19,788 bases of DNA from Planctomycetia bacterium (GTDB lineage Bacteria > Planctomycetota > Planctomycetia > Gemmatales > Gemmataceae). The translations under genes were made by a program, and so were the position numbers. The stretch is taken from positions 1 through 19,788 of the forward strand of contig JANXSH010000748.1 in assembly GCA_025356615.1 (NCBI GenBank), given 5' to 3'. This document shows, in pieces, positions 7,105 through 14,485 of the stretch (within the stretch, counting starts at the first letter, position 1; every line of letters starts with the position of its first letter). The notes beneath the pieces were generated by a model. That model did no database searches. It had not been told where the DNA came from and worked only from the letters and a program-made list of their open reading frames with translations.

Positions 7105-8508
7105 ATGGCCTGGCCTCGAGCGACCGATTACAGCGCCGCCATCCAGAACCCCTCGTCGTGCTTCCACGACCCGGAGCTGTCGCGCGGCCAGGCCGCGAGC
7201 GACCTGCTCATGGGCCTGCCGCTGATGTACGCGGGCAACTTCGCCAGCGTGTTCAAACTGACCTGCCCCGGCGAGCAAGTGTGGGCCGTCAAGTGCTTCA
7301 CGCGCCAGGTGGCCGACTTGCAAGAACGTTACCAACGGATCAGCGACCACCTCGACCGCCAGAAACGTAAGTTCGCCGTCGAGTTCGTCTACCTCCCCGA
7401 GGGCATTCGCATCAACGGGGTGTGGTATCCCATCCTGAAGATGCGCTGGGTCGAGGGGTTCACGCTCAACGAGTTCCTCCGCGACCACGCGGGGCAACCC
7501 GCCCTGATCGAACAACTCAGCCAACTCTGGTTGCGACTCGCTGCGGAACTGCGTGACGCGAAGATGGCGCACGGCGACCTCCAGCACGGCAACGTCCTGC
7601 TCGTTCCGGGCAGCAAGTCCACGTCGATCGCCCTGCGACTGATCGACTACGATGGCATGTGGGTTCCCGCGCTGGCAACTCAGCCGCCCGGCGAGGTGGG
7701 GCATCCGAACTATCAGCACCCGGTCCGGTTGACCTCGGGCGGGTACGACGCCGAGATCGACCGTTTCTCGCACCTGGTGATCTACTCCGCCCTCCGCTTC
7801 CTCGCCGTGGGCGGCAAGGCGCTGTGGGACCGCCACGACAACGCCGAGAACCTCCTCTTCCGCGCCGTAGACTTCCGCACGCCCGGCAAGTCGAAACTCA
7901 TGGGCGACCTGCTCGCCTTGCCAGGGGACGACGTGCGGACACTCCTCGGCCATTTGTTAGACGCGAGTCGGCAGGCGCTCGACGCGGTGCCGCTATTGAA
8001 CGAGTTAATCGACGGTACTCATGTCGTCCCACTCTCTCGCGACCAGGCGTCTCGCCTCCAGGAGGTCTTGCCCGGACAGACATGGCAGGTCGCGCCGCCA
8101 CTCCGAATCGTGCCGACGGTTCTCGTCGCCGGAGTGACGGTCGCGTCTCCGACGACGCCGACGGTCCTCGTTCTCCCGAGTAAGCCAGCCACGGCCCCCA
8201 CGATCCTACTCCCCGACTTGCCGCCGCAAGCACCGACTTTACTTACTCCGACGTGGCCCGCCCCAACGAGGAAGGCGTTACCCCAAACTCAGGTCGCGCC
8301 GCAAAAAAGGGAGCCGCCCCCCGCCCGAAGCAGCATTCCGCCCCCGCCGCGCCGAAGACTACCCTGGCCGGAGTTGCCTCACTGGGCGCGATTGGGGCTG
8401 CCGGCGCGATCGCCGATCGTCCGATACTGGCCCGTGACGCTCGGAATCCTGCTTTCCCTGCCGGGCCTGGCGGTCGTCGCCTGGTTGGTGTCGGGGCTGT
8501 TGCGGTGA
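7105..8508 (+). CDS. Atypical protein kinase of the TerY-P triad
   Basis: A 467-residue protein. The N-terminal two thirds form a kinase fold with a glycine-poor loop GNFASVF (44-50), a lysine in WAVKCF (K63), catalytic HGDLQHGN (156-163, D158, N163) and a DYD in place of DFG (181-183). The HGDLxHGN/DYDGM signature is that of kinases linked to vWA and PP2C genes. A long proline-rich linker (about 320-435) leads to one membrane helix at about 442-466 and a very short tail, so the enzyme is tail-anchored. The start at 7105 is chosen because GAGGG lies 7 bases upstream, and MAWPRATDYSAAIQNP is the expected beginning. The longer frame from 6985 crosses the PP2C remnant in another frame. Its natural partners are the vWA and PP2C genes at 637-2233, now 4.9 kb away. 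It may need a promoter in the inserted segment. Confidence 0.88.
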   Translation: MAWPRATDYSAAIQNPSSCFHDPELSRGQAASDLLMGLPLMYAGNFASVFKLTCPGEQVWAVKCFTRQVADLQERYQRISDHLDRQKRKFAVEFVYLPEGIRINGVWYPILKMRWVEGFTLNEFLRDHAGQPALIEQLSQLWLRLAAELRDAKMAHGDLQHGNVLLVPGSKSTSIALRLIDYDGMWVPALATQPPGEVGHPNYQHPVRLTSGGYDAEIDRFSHLVIYSALRFLAVGGKALWDRHDNAENLLFRAVDFRTPGKSKLMGDLLALPGDDVRTLLGHLLDASRQALDAVPLLNELIDGTHVVPLSRDQASRLQEVLPGQTWQVAPPLRIVPTVLVAGVTVASPTTPTVLVLPSKPATAPTILLPDLPPQAPTLLTPTWPAPTRKALPQTQVAPQKREPPPARSSIPPPPRRRLPWPELPHWARLGLPARSPIVRYWPVTLGILLSLPGLAVVAWLVSGLLR

Positions 8509-8573
8509 GTAGAGGCCGATCCACACCCGAGGGACGACGACAACCGGGCTGGAATCGGATCTGGCTCTCCGGT

Positions 8574-8579
8574 ACACTC
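8574..8579 (+). promoter_or_regulatory. Candidate -10 box of the VOC gene
   Basis: TACACT lies 36 bases upstream of the ATG at 8616, inside the 107-base spacer after the triad kinase gene. It is the only -10-like hexamer I see there. No clear -35 box accompanies it. Confidence 0.25.
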
Positions 8580-8615
8580 TGCCCATCCCGGCCAATTCAT
8601 CGAAAGGAGCCAGAC

Positions 8616-9077
8616 ATGGCAGTCAAACCCATCCCCGACGGCTATCACTCCGTCACCCCGTATCTGACGATCAACGGGGCCGCGCAGGCCATCGAGTTCT
8701 ACAAGAAGGCGTTCGGTGCCGTCGAGCTGTTCCGCATGTCGATGCCCGACGGGAAGATCGGCCACGCGGAGATCCGCATCGGCAATTCGCCGGTCATGCT
8801 GGGCGAGGAATGCCCCGAGATGGGGACTCGCGCCCCGCAGGGCAATCCACCCGTGGGTATGCTGATCTACGTCGAGGACGTGGACGCGCTGGCGAAGCAG
8901 GCCGTCGCCGCCGGGGCCACGGTGGTGCAGCCGGTCATGGACCAGATGTGGGGCGACCGCATGGGCAAGTTCACCGACCCGTATGGCCACCAGTGGAGCC
9001 TGGCAACGCACATCGAGGACGTGTCGCACGCCGAGGTGATTGCACGGTTCGAGGCACACATGAAGAAGGCGGGTTGA
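8616..9077 (+). CDS. VOC family protein, PhnB-like
   Basis: A 153-residue protein of the vicinal oxygen chelate (glyoxalase/bleomycin-resistance) superfamily, closest in look to the PhnB-like COG2764 group. The opening VTPYLTINGAAQAIEFYKKA and later GHAEIRIGNSPVML form the first beta-alpha-beta-beta-beta half. LIYVEDVDALAKQAVAAGA and TDPYGHQWSLATH form the second. Length is normal for the group. The reaction cannot be told from the sequence; many members are of unknown substrate. AAAGGAG lies 6 bases before this ATG, which decides the start against a longer in-frame extension overlapping the kinase gene. The gene is probably transcribed alone and ends next to a palindrome shared with the convergent phosphatase gene. 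Confidence 0.9.
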   Translation: MAVKPIPDGYHSVTPYLTINGAAQAIEFYKKAFGAVELFRMSMPDGKIGHAEIRIGNSPVMLGEECPEMGTRAPQGNPPVGMLIYVEDVDALAKQAVAAGATVVQPVMDQMWGDRMGKFTDPYGHQWSLATHIEDVSHAEVIARFEAHMKKAG

Positions 9078-9088
9078 TCCCGCAGGGC

Positions 9089-9131
9089 GGAAGCGTAAGT
9101 GAGGGGTGACGGAAGTCCGTCACTTACGCTT
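9089..9131. terminator. Palindrome between convergent VOC and phosphatase genes
   Basis: A perfect 12-bp inverted repeat (9091-9102 with 9120-9131) contains a competing inner hairpin, 9106-9113 with 9116-9123. The inner one is 7 bp if a four-base loop is required. It starts 11 bases past the VOC stop and overlaps the last codons of the minus-strand phosphatase gene. The half sequence GGAAGCGTAAGTGA is a variant of the element at 183-199. A bidirectional terminator or RNA-stability role is plausible by position. Confidence 0.5.
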
Positions 9132-9623
9132 CTCCCACTCCGACAACAAACGCATGAACGCCGGGTTGGGCCGGACGATCGGACGTACCGCTCGCACCTC
9201 CTCCAGCGCCTCGTCGCGCGTCCAGCCGTGGCGATCCATCAGATGGGCCACGACGACCATGCCGCTCCGGCTGACGCCGTTTCGGCAATGGACGAAGACC
9301 GTTCGGCCACTCCTTCGATTCTCATCGATGAACGCCACCTGCTCACCGAGCCACGGCAGATCAGGGGCAGGCTCCGAGTCCTTGATCGGCACCCATCGCT
9401 GGATTTTCGCTGCAAAGGAGTCTTCCGCCTCACACAGGTTGAGGACGACGACGGTCCCCGGAGGCGGTTCTGGGACGAGGCCACCAAGGTAGAGACCCGG
9501 CTCGATGAGCGAATAGTTCGGACCTTCCCGAGTAAGGATTTCGGCAAGGAGATGAACCGAGCCGATCCCGCCCGCGAGGACGAGTAGGGTCCAGAGCCAC
9601 TTGCGCCTGCGAGTAGTGGACAT
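9120..9623 (-). CDS. Membrane-anchored dual-specificity-type protein phosphatase
   Basis: A 167-residue cysteine-based phosphatase. The active-site loop HCRNGVSRSG (112-121) gives nucleophile C113 and R119, the CX5R signature. D82 in PIKDSEP is a candidate general acid. The N-terminus is RRRK followed by a hydrophobic stretch (about 9-27), so the protein is probably held in the membrane by one helix. The SLIEPGLYLGG segment after it is typical of dual-specificity phosphatases. The start at 9623 is chosen because GGAGGG lies just upstream; the longer frame up to 9764 runs inside the Uma2 gene and looks unrelated. It follows the Uma2 gene by 26 bases on the same strand and is probably co-transcribed. 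Whether it acts on protein, lipid or nucleotide phosphates is not visible. Confidence 0.88.
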   Translation of the reverse strand: MSTTRRRKWLWTLLVLAGGIGSVHLLAEILTREGPNYSLIEPGLYLGGLVPEPPPGTVVVLNLCEAEDSFAAKIQRWVPIKDSEPAPDLPWLGEQVAFIDENRRSGRTVFVHCRNGVSRSGMVVVAHLMDRHGWTRDEALEEVRAVRPIVRPNPAFMRLLSEWEKRK

Positions 9624-9649
9624 GAACCCTCCGGTCGAGAGGCACGACC

Positions 9650-10324
9650 TCACGTCGCCTCGTCCGGCAACCCGTACCGCTCGCGCAAACGGCGTAGTTC
9701 CGCCTCGGCGCGAGCGGCACGCTCCTCGGCCTGGTCGGCGCGCTCCGTCGGCGTGGGAAGCCATGCCGCCGTCTCCGGGTTCCAGAGCCGTAGTTCGTTG
9801 CCGTCGCGCTCCAGATGCAACCCCGTCGTCTGGCTCGGCAATCGCCCCTCTGCGGCGCGTATGGCCCTGTACTGTCCCTTGACCAGACGCCAGCCCTGCA
9901 TCGATGGCGTCAGGTAATCGCCCATCGGGTCGAACAGGAAATACTCGCGTACCTTCAGCACATCACGATACAACTCGAACTTCTTGTTCGTGTCCTCTCG
10001 CCGCGTGCTCGACGAGGTCAACTCGATCACGAACCGAGGGCTATGGCCCTCCTCCCACAGCAGGTAGTTCTCGCGTTCGTGGTTCGGGACGCCCCACACC
10101 ACGAAGACATCGGGCGAGATGTGCCTACGCCGATTGCCTTCCTCGTAGAACAGCAGCAGGTTGCCCGAAACATACACCTGCGGCTCGGCAGCATAGAACG
10201 CCTGCAATGCTGCAATCAACGCGGTCATCAGGCGGCGATGCAGGTCGGTCTCTGCCATTGGCTTGCCGTCGCTCGTCGGGTAGGTGATACGACGCTTGAT
10301 ATTGGGTATCGACAGACTCGACAT
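9650..10324 (-). CDS. Uma2 family (DUF820) putative endonuclease
   Basis: A 224-residue protein with the Uma2/DUF820 fold, a PD-(D/E)XK nuclease-like family abundant in cyanobacteria and planctomycetes. The visible signature is PDVFVVWG (D72), FVIELTSSST (E101) and the K114-K115 pair before FELYRDVLKVREYFLFDP. The C-terminal 30 residues (ERADQAEERAARAEAELRRL) form a charged coiled coil, a common tail in this family. GAGGTGA lies 3 bases upstream of the ATG, and a TAGAAT hexamer (minus strand, 10354-10359) sits 30 bases upstream. It is probably the first gene of a two-gene unit with the phosphatase. Its biological function is unknown; nuclease activity is inferred from the family. Confidence 0.9.
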   Translation of the reverse strand: MSSLSIPNIKRRITYPTSDGKPMAETDLHRRLMTALIAALQAFYAAEPQVYVSGNLLLFYEEGNRRRHISPDVFVVWGVPNHERENYLLWEEGHSPRFVIELTSSSTRREDTNKKFELYRDVLKVREYFLFDPMGDYLTPSMQGWRLVKGQYRAIRAAEGRLPSQTTGLHLERDGNELRLWNPETAAWLPTPTERADQAEERAARAEAELRRLRERYGLPDEAT

Positions 10325-10353
10325 TCGTCACCTCGCTTGGATCCAAGAATGGG

Positions 10354-10359
10354 ATTCTA
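10354..10359 (-). promoter_or_regulatory. Candidate -10 hexamer of the Uma2 gene
   Basis: TAGAAT on the minus strand lies 29 bases before the Uma2 ATG. It is one of several such hexamers in this window at a similar distance from a start codon. No obvious -35 box was found. Confidence 0.4.
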
Positions 10360-10379
10360 CCACGGCGAACCCGATCGGC

Positions 10380-10394
10380 GGAAGCGTGAGCGAC
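10380..10394 (+). repeat. Half copy of the GGAAGCGTGAGCGAC repeat
   Basis: GGAAGCGTGAGCGAC repeats the arm of the palindrome at 183-199 but without a facing arm. It lies in the 205-base divergent spacer between the Uma2 and DUF1549/DUF1553 genes. Apart from it and the two TAGAAT hexamers, nothing else is seen in that spacer. Confidence 0.4.
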
Positions 10395-10519
10395 AATCTT
10401 TATGGATCGACGAACGATTCTGCCCTCCGCACTTCGTTTTTCCCGACAACTTCTCACGCCACCCCGAGGCACATCAGCAGAACACAGGTTCGGGGCATGG
10501 CCAGGTGCCCGAAGTAGGT

Positions 10520-10525
10520 TAGAAT
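10520..10525 (+). promoter_or_regulatory. Candidate -10 hexamer before the DUF1549/DUF1553 gene
   Basis: TAGAAT ends 61 bases before the ATG at 10587 and only 4 bases before an alternative GTG start at 10530. If it is the -10 element, the transcript would begin near 10530, which argues for the ATG start. Confidence 0.35.
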
Positions 10526-10586
10526 AGGAGTGGTGCCCGTTCCCACCCGAATCCGCCCAGCGCCCTCACTCCTACTGCGAGCCGCG

Positions 10587-12908
10587 ATGCACTCCTCCTA
10601 TTTCCTCGCCCCTTGCTGTCTCGCACTGGCCGCATGGACTGCCCATGCTACGCAGCCCGCCGCATCGACACAGGCCGAGGCGGTCGCGTATTTCGAGAAG
10701 CACGTTCGTCCCGTCTTCGTCGAGAAGTGCCAGAGTTGCCACGGGCCGAAGAAGCAGCAAGGGTCGCTACGAGTCGATTCACGACAGACGCTACTCGAGG
10801 GCGGCGACTCAGGGCCATCCCTTGTCGCCGGCAAGCCGGACGAGAGTCTGCTCGTCAAGGCGGTTCGTCGGCAAGGGAAGCTGAAGATGCCGGCGCGGGA
10901 GGCGGACAAGCTCTCGCCGACGGAAGTCGAGGCCATCGCGACCTGGGTGAAGATGGGCGCTCCGTGGCCCGCCGAGAAAGCCTCCGTCGTCGTGGCGTCG
11001 ATCGTGGAAGTCCGCAAGTCGCACTGGTCGTTTCGGCCCGTCGTGAAGGGCACACCGCCCACGACGCGCGACGCCTCCTGGCCGATCAACCCCGTCGATC
11101 GGTTCATCCTGGCGAAGCTCGAGGCGAAGGGGTTGTCGCCGTCGGCGCGGGCGGACCGCCGGACACTGATTCGCCGACTGTCGTTCGATTTGTTGGGGAT
11201 GCCCCCCACGCCGGAAGAGGTCGAGTCGTTCGTGGCCGACGGGCGGCCCGACGCCTACGAGCGACTCGTCGAGACGATGCTGGCCTCGCCGGCTTACGGC
11301 GAGCGCTGGGGCCGGCACTGGCTGGACGTGGCGCGGTATGCCGACACGAAGGGTTACGTCTTCGTGGAGGAGCGGCGTTACCCGTATGCCTTCACCTACC
11401 GCGACTACGTCATCGACGCGCTGAACGCCGACCTGCCCTACGACGAGTTCGTCCTGCACCAGCTCGCGGCGGATCGGCTCTTCCCCGGCCCGGACCGTCG
11501 GCCCCTGGCCGCGATGGGTTTCCTGACACTCGGCAGGCGATTCCTCAACAACACCCACGACATCATCGACGACCGCATCGACGTGGTGACGCGCGGCCTG
11601 ATGGGCCTCACGGTGAGTTGCGCGCGGTGCCACGACCACAAGTTCGACCCGATCCCGACGCGCGACTACTACTCGCTGCACGGAGTGTTCGCCAGCTCGA
11701 ACGAGCCGGCCGAGCTGCCGCTGCTCACCCCGGCCGACCCGACCGCCCCGCCGACGCCCTTCGAGGTCGAGTTACGCAAGCGACAGGGCGAGGTGGACGC
11801 CTACCTGAACAAACTAAGGGCCGACCTGAAGTTGGCGGCGAACACACCTTTGGATCAGCTGAAAGGGAAGCTCGATCGGGCGCAACGCGACCGTTACACG
11901 GCGCTGAAGCGAAAGGTCGATGAGTGGCGCGCGACGGCGAAGGGTGGTCCTCTCCGGGCGATGGCGATGCTCGACAACGCGACCCCGACGACGCCGCACG
12001 TCCTGGTGCGGGGCAACCCAGGGAATCTCGGCCCGGCGGTGCCTCGCCAGTTCCTCGAGATCCTCGCGCCGGAGCGAAAGGCGTTCACGATCGGCTCGGG
12101 CCGGCTGGAGTTGGCCCGCGCCATCGCGAGCAAGGACAACCCGCTGACGGCGCGCGTCATGGTCAACCGGGTCTGGATGCACCACTTCGGCGCTGCGCTC
12201 GTGCGGACGCCCGGCGACTTCGGCACGCGCGGCGAGGCACCGACCCACCCCGAGTTGCTCGACTGGCTCGCGGCCACGTTCGTCGAGGACGGCTGGAGCC
12301 TCAAACGGTTGCACCGCCTCCTCCTGCTGTCGGCGGCCTATCGGCAGTCGTCGGCCGAGGTGCCGAGGCTCGGCGAGATCGACCCGGAGAACCGTCTCGT
12401 GGGTCGGATGAACCGCCGTCGGCTGGAGTTCGAGCCGTTGCGCGACGGCCTGCTCGCCGTCGCCGATCGCCTCGACACGACGCACGGCGGCCCCGCCGTG
12501 GACATCACCGCGAGTCCGTTCCCCCCGAGGCGCTCGGTCTACGCCTTCATCGAGCGGCAGAACCTGCCGGGCGTGTTCCGCTCCTTCGACCTCGCCAGCC
12601 CCGATGTCAGCACGCCGCAGCGCCACGCGACGACGGTGCCGCAACAGTCGCTCTTCCTGATGAACCACCCGTTCGTCCACGACCTGGCGCGCGGCGTGAT
12701 CGCCCGCCCCGACGTGGCCGGGATGAGGGGCGGCCGCGAGCGGATCGACCGCCTGCACCGCCTGCTCTACGGCCGCCCCGCCGACGCGGAGGAGGTGACG
12801 CTCGGCGAGACGTTCGTGAAGGAGACTGTGCAGACCAACAAACTCACGGCGTGGGAGCAGTACGCGCAAGTGCTGATGCTGTCCAACGAGTTCGCGTTCG
12901 TGGATTGA
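10587..12908 (+). CDS. Planctomycete cytochrome/DUF1549/DUF1553 protein
   Basis: A 773-residue exported protein. A hydrophobic signal-like start with a possible cut after AHA is followed by a PSCyt1-type cytochrome domain with heme motif CQSCH (C48, C51, H52). Then comes DUF1549 (about 165-370, from PINPVDRFILAKLEA to the second heme-like motif CARCHDHKFDP, C345/C348/H349). DUF1553 lies at about 520-770 (MVNRVWMHHFGAALV to the C-terminus). The family is a hallmark of planctomycetes, is normally encoded directly before a DUF1501 gene, and is thought to act in the cell envelope; its reaction is not known. An in-frame GTG at 10530 would add 19 residues with arginines and could give a better signal n-region, so the start is uncertain. 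The stop is 13 bases before the first DUF5678-like gene. Its last 30 bases recur at 13668-13697. Confidence 0.9.
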   Translation: MHSSYFLAPCCLALAAWTAHATQPAASTQAEAVAYFEKHVRPVFVEKCQSCHGPKKQQGSLRVDSRQTLLEGGDSGPSLVAGKPDESLLVKAVRRQGKLKMPAREADKLSPTEVEAIATWVKMGAPWPAEKASVVVASIVEVRKSHWSFRPVVKGTPPTTRDASWPINPVDRFILAKLEAKGLSPSARADRRTLIRRLSFDLLGMPPTPEEVESFVADGRPDAYERLVETMLASPAYGERWGRHWLDVARYADTKGYVFVEERRYPYAFTYRDYVIDALNADLPYDEFVLHQLAADRLFPGPDRRPLAAMGFLTLGRRFLNNTHDIIDDRIDVVTRGLMGLTVSCARCHDHKFDPIPTRDYYSLHGVFASSNEPAELPLLTPADPTAPPTPFEVELRKRQGEVDAYLNKLRADLKLAANTPLDQLKGKLDRAQRDRYTALKRKVDEWRATAKGGPLRAMAMLDNATPTTPHVLVRGNPGNLGPAVPRQFLEILAPERKAFTIGSGRLELARAIASKDNPLTARVMVNRVWMHHFGAALVRTPGDFGTRGEAPTHPELLDWLAATFVEDGWSLKRLHRLLLLSAAYRQSSAEVPRLGEIDPENRLVGRMNRRRLEFEPLRDGLLAVADRLDTTHGGPAVDITASPFPPRRSVYAFIERQNLPGVFRSFDLASPDVSTPQRHATTVPQQSLFLMNHPFVHDLARGVIARPDVAGMRGGRERIDRLHRLLYGRPADAEEVTLGETFVKETVQTNKLTAWEQYAQVLMLSNEFAFVD

Positions 12909-12921
12909 AAAGGAGAGGTCG

Positions 12922-13167
12922 ATGGCGCAAACGACGAAACAAAATGTTTTCGACTACGACGTGTTTCTTCGCAATAAACATCAATGGACGCTGGAACAAC
13001 TGGCTCCCTATCGGGATCAATGGCTCGCCTGGAGCCTCGACGGTAAGACCATCGTGGCGCATCATGAGGATCCGCTGGAGGTCGTCCGCGCCTGCAAGGA
13101 ACTAGGGCTGACTGGAGAGGAGTACATGCTGGATTTCCTTTCTCCAGAAAATGAGGTGTGGATATGA
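12922..13167 (+). CDS. DUF5678-like small protein, cassette copy 1
   Basis: An 81-residue protein, first gene of the first two-gene cassette. After a variable stretch (about 7-18), the core reads WTLEQLAPYRDQWLAWSLDG, then KTIVAHHEDP, then a helix EVVRACKELGLTGEEYMLDFL. The aromatic-AW-x-x-DG-x-x-IVAHHxD pattern resembles DUF5678, a short domain of unknown function; this is by-eye recognition. AAGGAG lies 6 bases upstream. It begins 13 bases after the DUF1549/DUF1553 stop, so it is probably read through from that gene. Its stop overlaps the start of the retropepsin-like gene as ATGA, which implies translational coupling. The pair might act as a processing module, but no function is demonstrated. 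Confidence 0.75.
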   Translation: MAQTTKQNVFDYDVFLRNKHQWTLEQLAPYRDQWLAWSLDGKTIVAHHEDPLEVVRACKELGLTGEEYMLDFLSPENEVWI

Positions 13168-13619
13168 CGATGCGGTTCGCCTACGATCTCATCGGAGCCT
13201 CGAGTCCCATCGTCTCGCTGGGTGGACGTTACTCTCGGCCCCGTCCAAGAGTGCCAGTCACTTTCATCGGTCCGAGTGGGTCACACTTGCTTCGAGGGTT
13301 GGTTGATTCGGGTGCAGACGAGATCATCTGCCCGGAATTCGTTGCGGCGATCATAGGAATCGATCTATCCAGCGCGCCGGTCCTCACTACCCAAGGGATC
13401 GGTGGAATCCCGGTTTCTGTACGCCTGGCCGAAGTCACCCTGCGAATTGCCGATCTGCACGAGCGTCATGAGTGGTCGTCATGGGTGGGATTCTCGCCCC
13501 TCCCAAGCAGGATCGCCGTCCTCGGCTTCGCTGGGTTCCTCCAGTATTTCACGACGATCCTGTACGGAGACTTCGAGATGGTGGAGCTGACGGTCAACGT
13601 GCTGTATCCTGGCACCTGA
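13164..13619 (+). CDS. Retropepsin-like protein, cassette copy 1
   Basis: A 151-residue protein with the layout of a bacterial retropepsin-like aspartic peptidase. The catalytic-type motif LVDSGADE has D48. A glycine flap region TTQGIGGIPV is at about 76-85, and the second hydrophobic-hydrophobic-Gly motif AVLGFAGFLQYF at about 119-130 corresponds to the ILGR-type motif of retropepsins. With one DSG per chain, the active form would be a homodimer. There is no signal peptide. The ATG at 13164 overlaps the previous stop (ATGA); an alternative start at 13158 gives only two more residues. All three copies in the array have exactly 151 codons and keep D48. Peptidase activity is inferred from motifs. 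Confidence 0.75.
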   Translation: MTMRFAYDLIGASSPIVSLGGRYSRPRPRVPVTFIGPSGSHLLRGLVDSGADEIICPEFVAAIIGIDLSSAPVLTTQGIGGIPVSVRLAEVTLRIADLHERHEWSSWVGFSPLPSRIAVLGFAGFLQYFTTILYGDFEMVELTVNVLYPGT

Positions 13620-13667
13620 ATGATTCGCCCAATGTTGATCGTGGGAACGGGGCAAAAATAGTTAGGG

Positions 13668-13697
13668 CTGTCCAACGAGTCCGCATTCGTGGATTGA
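13668..13697 (+). pseudogene. 3' fragment of the DUF1549/DUF1553 gene
   Basis: Ten codons read LSNESAFVD and stop. They match the end of the DUF1549/DUF1553 gene (12879-12908, LSNEFAFVD and stop) at 28 of 30 bases. The following GAAACGGAGAG spacer also resembles the one before cassette copy 1. The offset of 789 bases equals the distance between the first two DUF5678-like start codons. This shows that the duplicated unit included the end of the upstream gene. Confidence 0.85.
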
Positions 13698-13710
13698 AAC
13701 GGAGAGAACG

Positions 13711-13962
13711 ATGGCGCAAACAACGAAGACGGTGGTGTTCGACCCCAACGAGTGTACCCGAAATCGGAACAAGTGGACGTTCGAGGAGCTCCTCCCCTAC
13801 CTGGGGCACTGGGTGGCCTGGAACCTCGACGGCAAGAGCATCGTCGCGCACCACGATGATCCGTCGGAGGTAATCCGCGCCTGTCAGGAACTCGGGCTTA
13901 TGGGAGGGGAGTATTTGCTCGAATGCCTCCCCTCCAGGGAAGAACTGGAAAGCTATTCATGA
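13711..13962 (+). CDS. DUF5678-like small protein, cassette copy 2
   Basis: An 83-residue paralogue of the gene at 12922. It shares the MAQTTK start, a core of NKWTFEELLPYLGHWVAWNLDG followed by KSIVAHHDDP, and the helix EVIRACQELGLMGGEYLLECL. The region between residue 7 and the core (VVFDPNECTRNR) differs from copies 1 and 3. GGAGAG lies 4 bases before the ATG. Its stop overlaps the next start as ATGA. The preceding 92-base spacer holds the DUF1549/DUF1553 fragment. Confidence 0.75.
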   Translation: MAQTTKTVVFDPNECTRNRNKWTFEELLPYLGHWVAWNLDGKSIVAHHDDPSEVIRACQELGLMGGEYLLECLPSREELESYS

Positions 13963-14414
13963 CATTGCGATTCGGCTATCGTGGAATCGTACTCCCACAG
14001 CCCAGTATCGCTCTCGGGAGACGCTCTATGGTCTATCGCCCATTGATTCCAATCACGTTGATCGGCCCCGGAGGAACCCAAGTCCTCGATGGGTTGATCG
14101 ATTCCGGTTCGGATGGGACTCTCATCCCCGAGTTCGCGGCGAAGCACATGGGTATCGACCTGACAATGGCCCCTCAGGAGACCACGCGCGGAATCGGCGG
14201 TGCGCAGGTCGCTGCACGCTACGTCGCGGTTACTGTTCGCATCGCGGACAACACCGAGCAACGCGAGTGGTCGGCCCTGGTGGGGTTCGCCCCGCTCGCC
14301 AAGCGCAATGCGATTCTCGGCCACGCCGGGTTCCTTCAGTATTTCACGACCATCCTCTACGGAGACTTCGAGATGCTGGAGTTGACCGTCAACGCGCTGT
14401 ATCCCGGCACCTGA
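13959..14414 (+). CDS. Retropepsin-like protein, cassette copy 2
   Basis: A 151-residue paralogue of the gene at 13164. The catalytic-type motif is LIDSGSDG (D48), so the usual alanine after glycine is a serine. The flap-like TTRGIGGAQV and the second motif AILGHAGFLQYF are kept. Its N-terminal part (about residues 8-26) is more diverged from copies 1 and 3, which share GGRYSRPRPR, whereas the C-terminal third is nearly the same as copy 1. This mosaic pattern suggests recombination or gene conversion between copies. It should be functional if the family is. Confidence 0.75.
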   Translation: MTLRFGYRGIVLPQPSIALGRRSMVYRPLIPITLIGPGGTQVLDGLIDSGSDGTLIPEFAAKHMGIDLTMAPQETTRGIGGAQVAARYVAVTVRIADNTEQREWSALVGFAPLAKRNAILGHAGFLQYFTTILYGDFEMLELTVNALYPGT

Positions 14415-14450
14415 ATGGCTCGCCCGATGGACTTCGTGCCGTCGGTGTGA

Positions 14451-14456
14451 GAGAAT
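14451..14456 (+). promoter_or_regulatory. GAGAAT hexamer before cassette copy 3
   Basis: GAGAAT, a one-base variant of the recurrent TAGAAT, lies 29 bases before the ATG at 14486. GAGGAGG is at about 14472-14478, a strong ribosome site for copy 3. Copy 3 may therefore be expressed separately. This is a weak call. Confidence 0.25.
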
Positions 14457-14485
14457 CGTACCTGCCCGATCGAGGAGGCTTTGCG

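Noticed and set aside
9815..10522. A plus-strand 235-codon open frame over the Uma2 gene
   Set aside because: The minus-strand frame has the Uma2 motifs, a ribosome site and a promoter-like hexamer; the plus frame has none.
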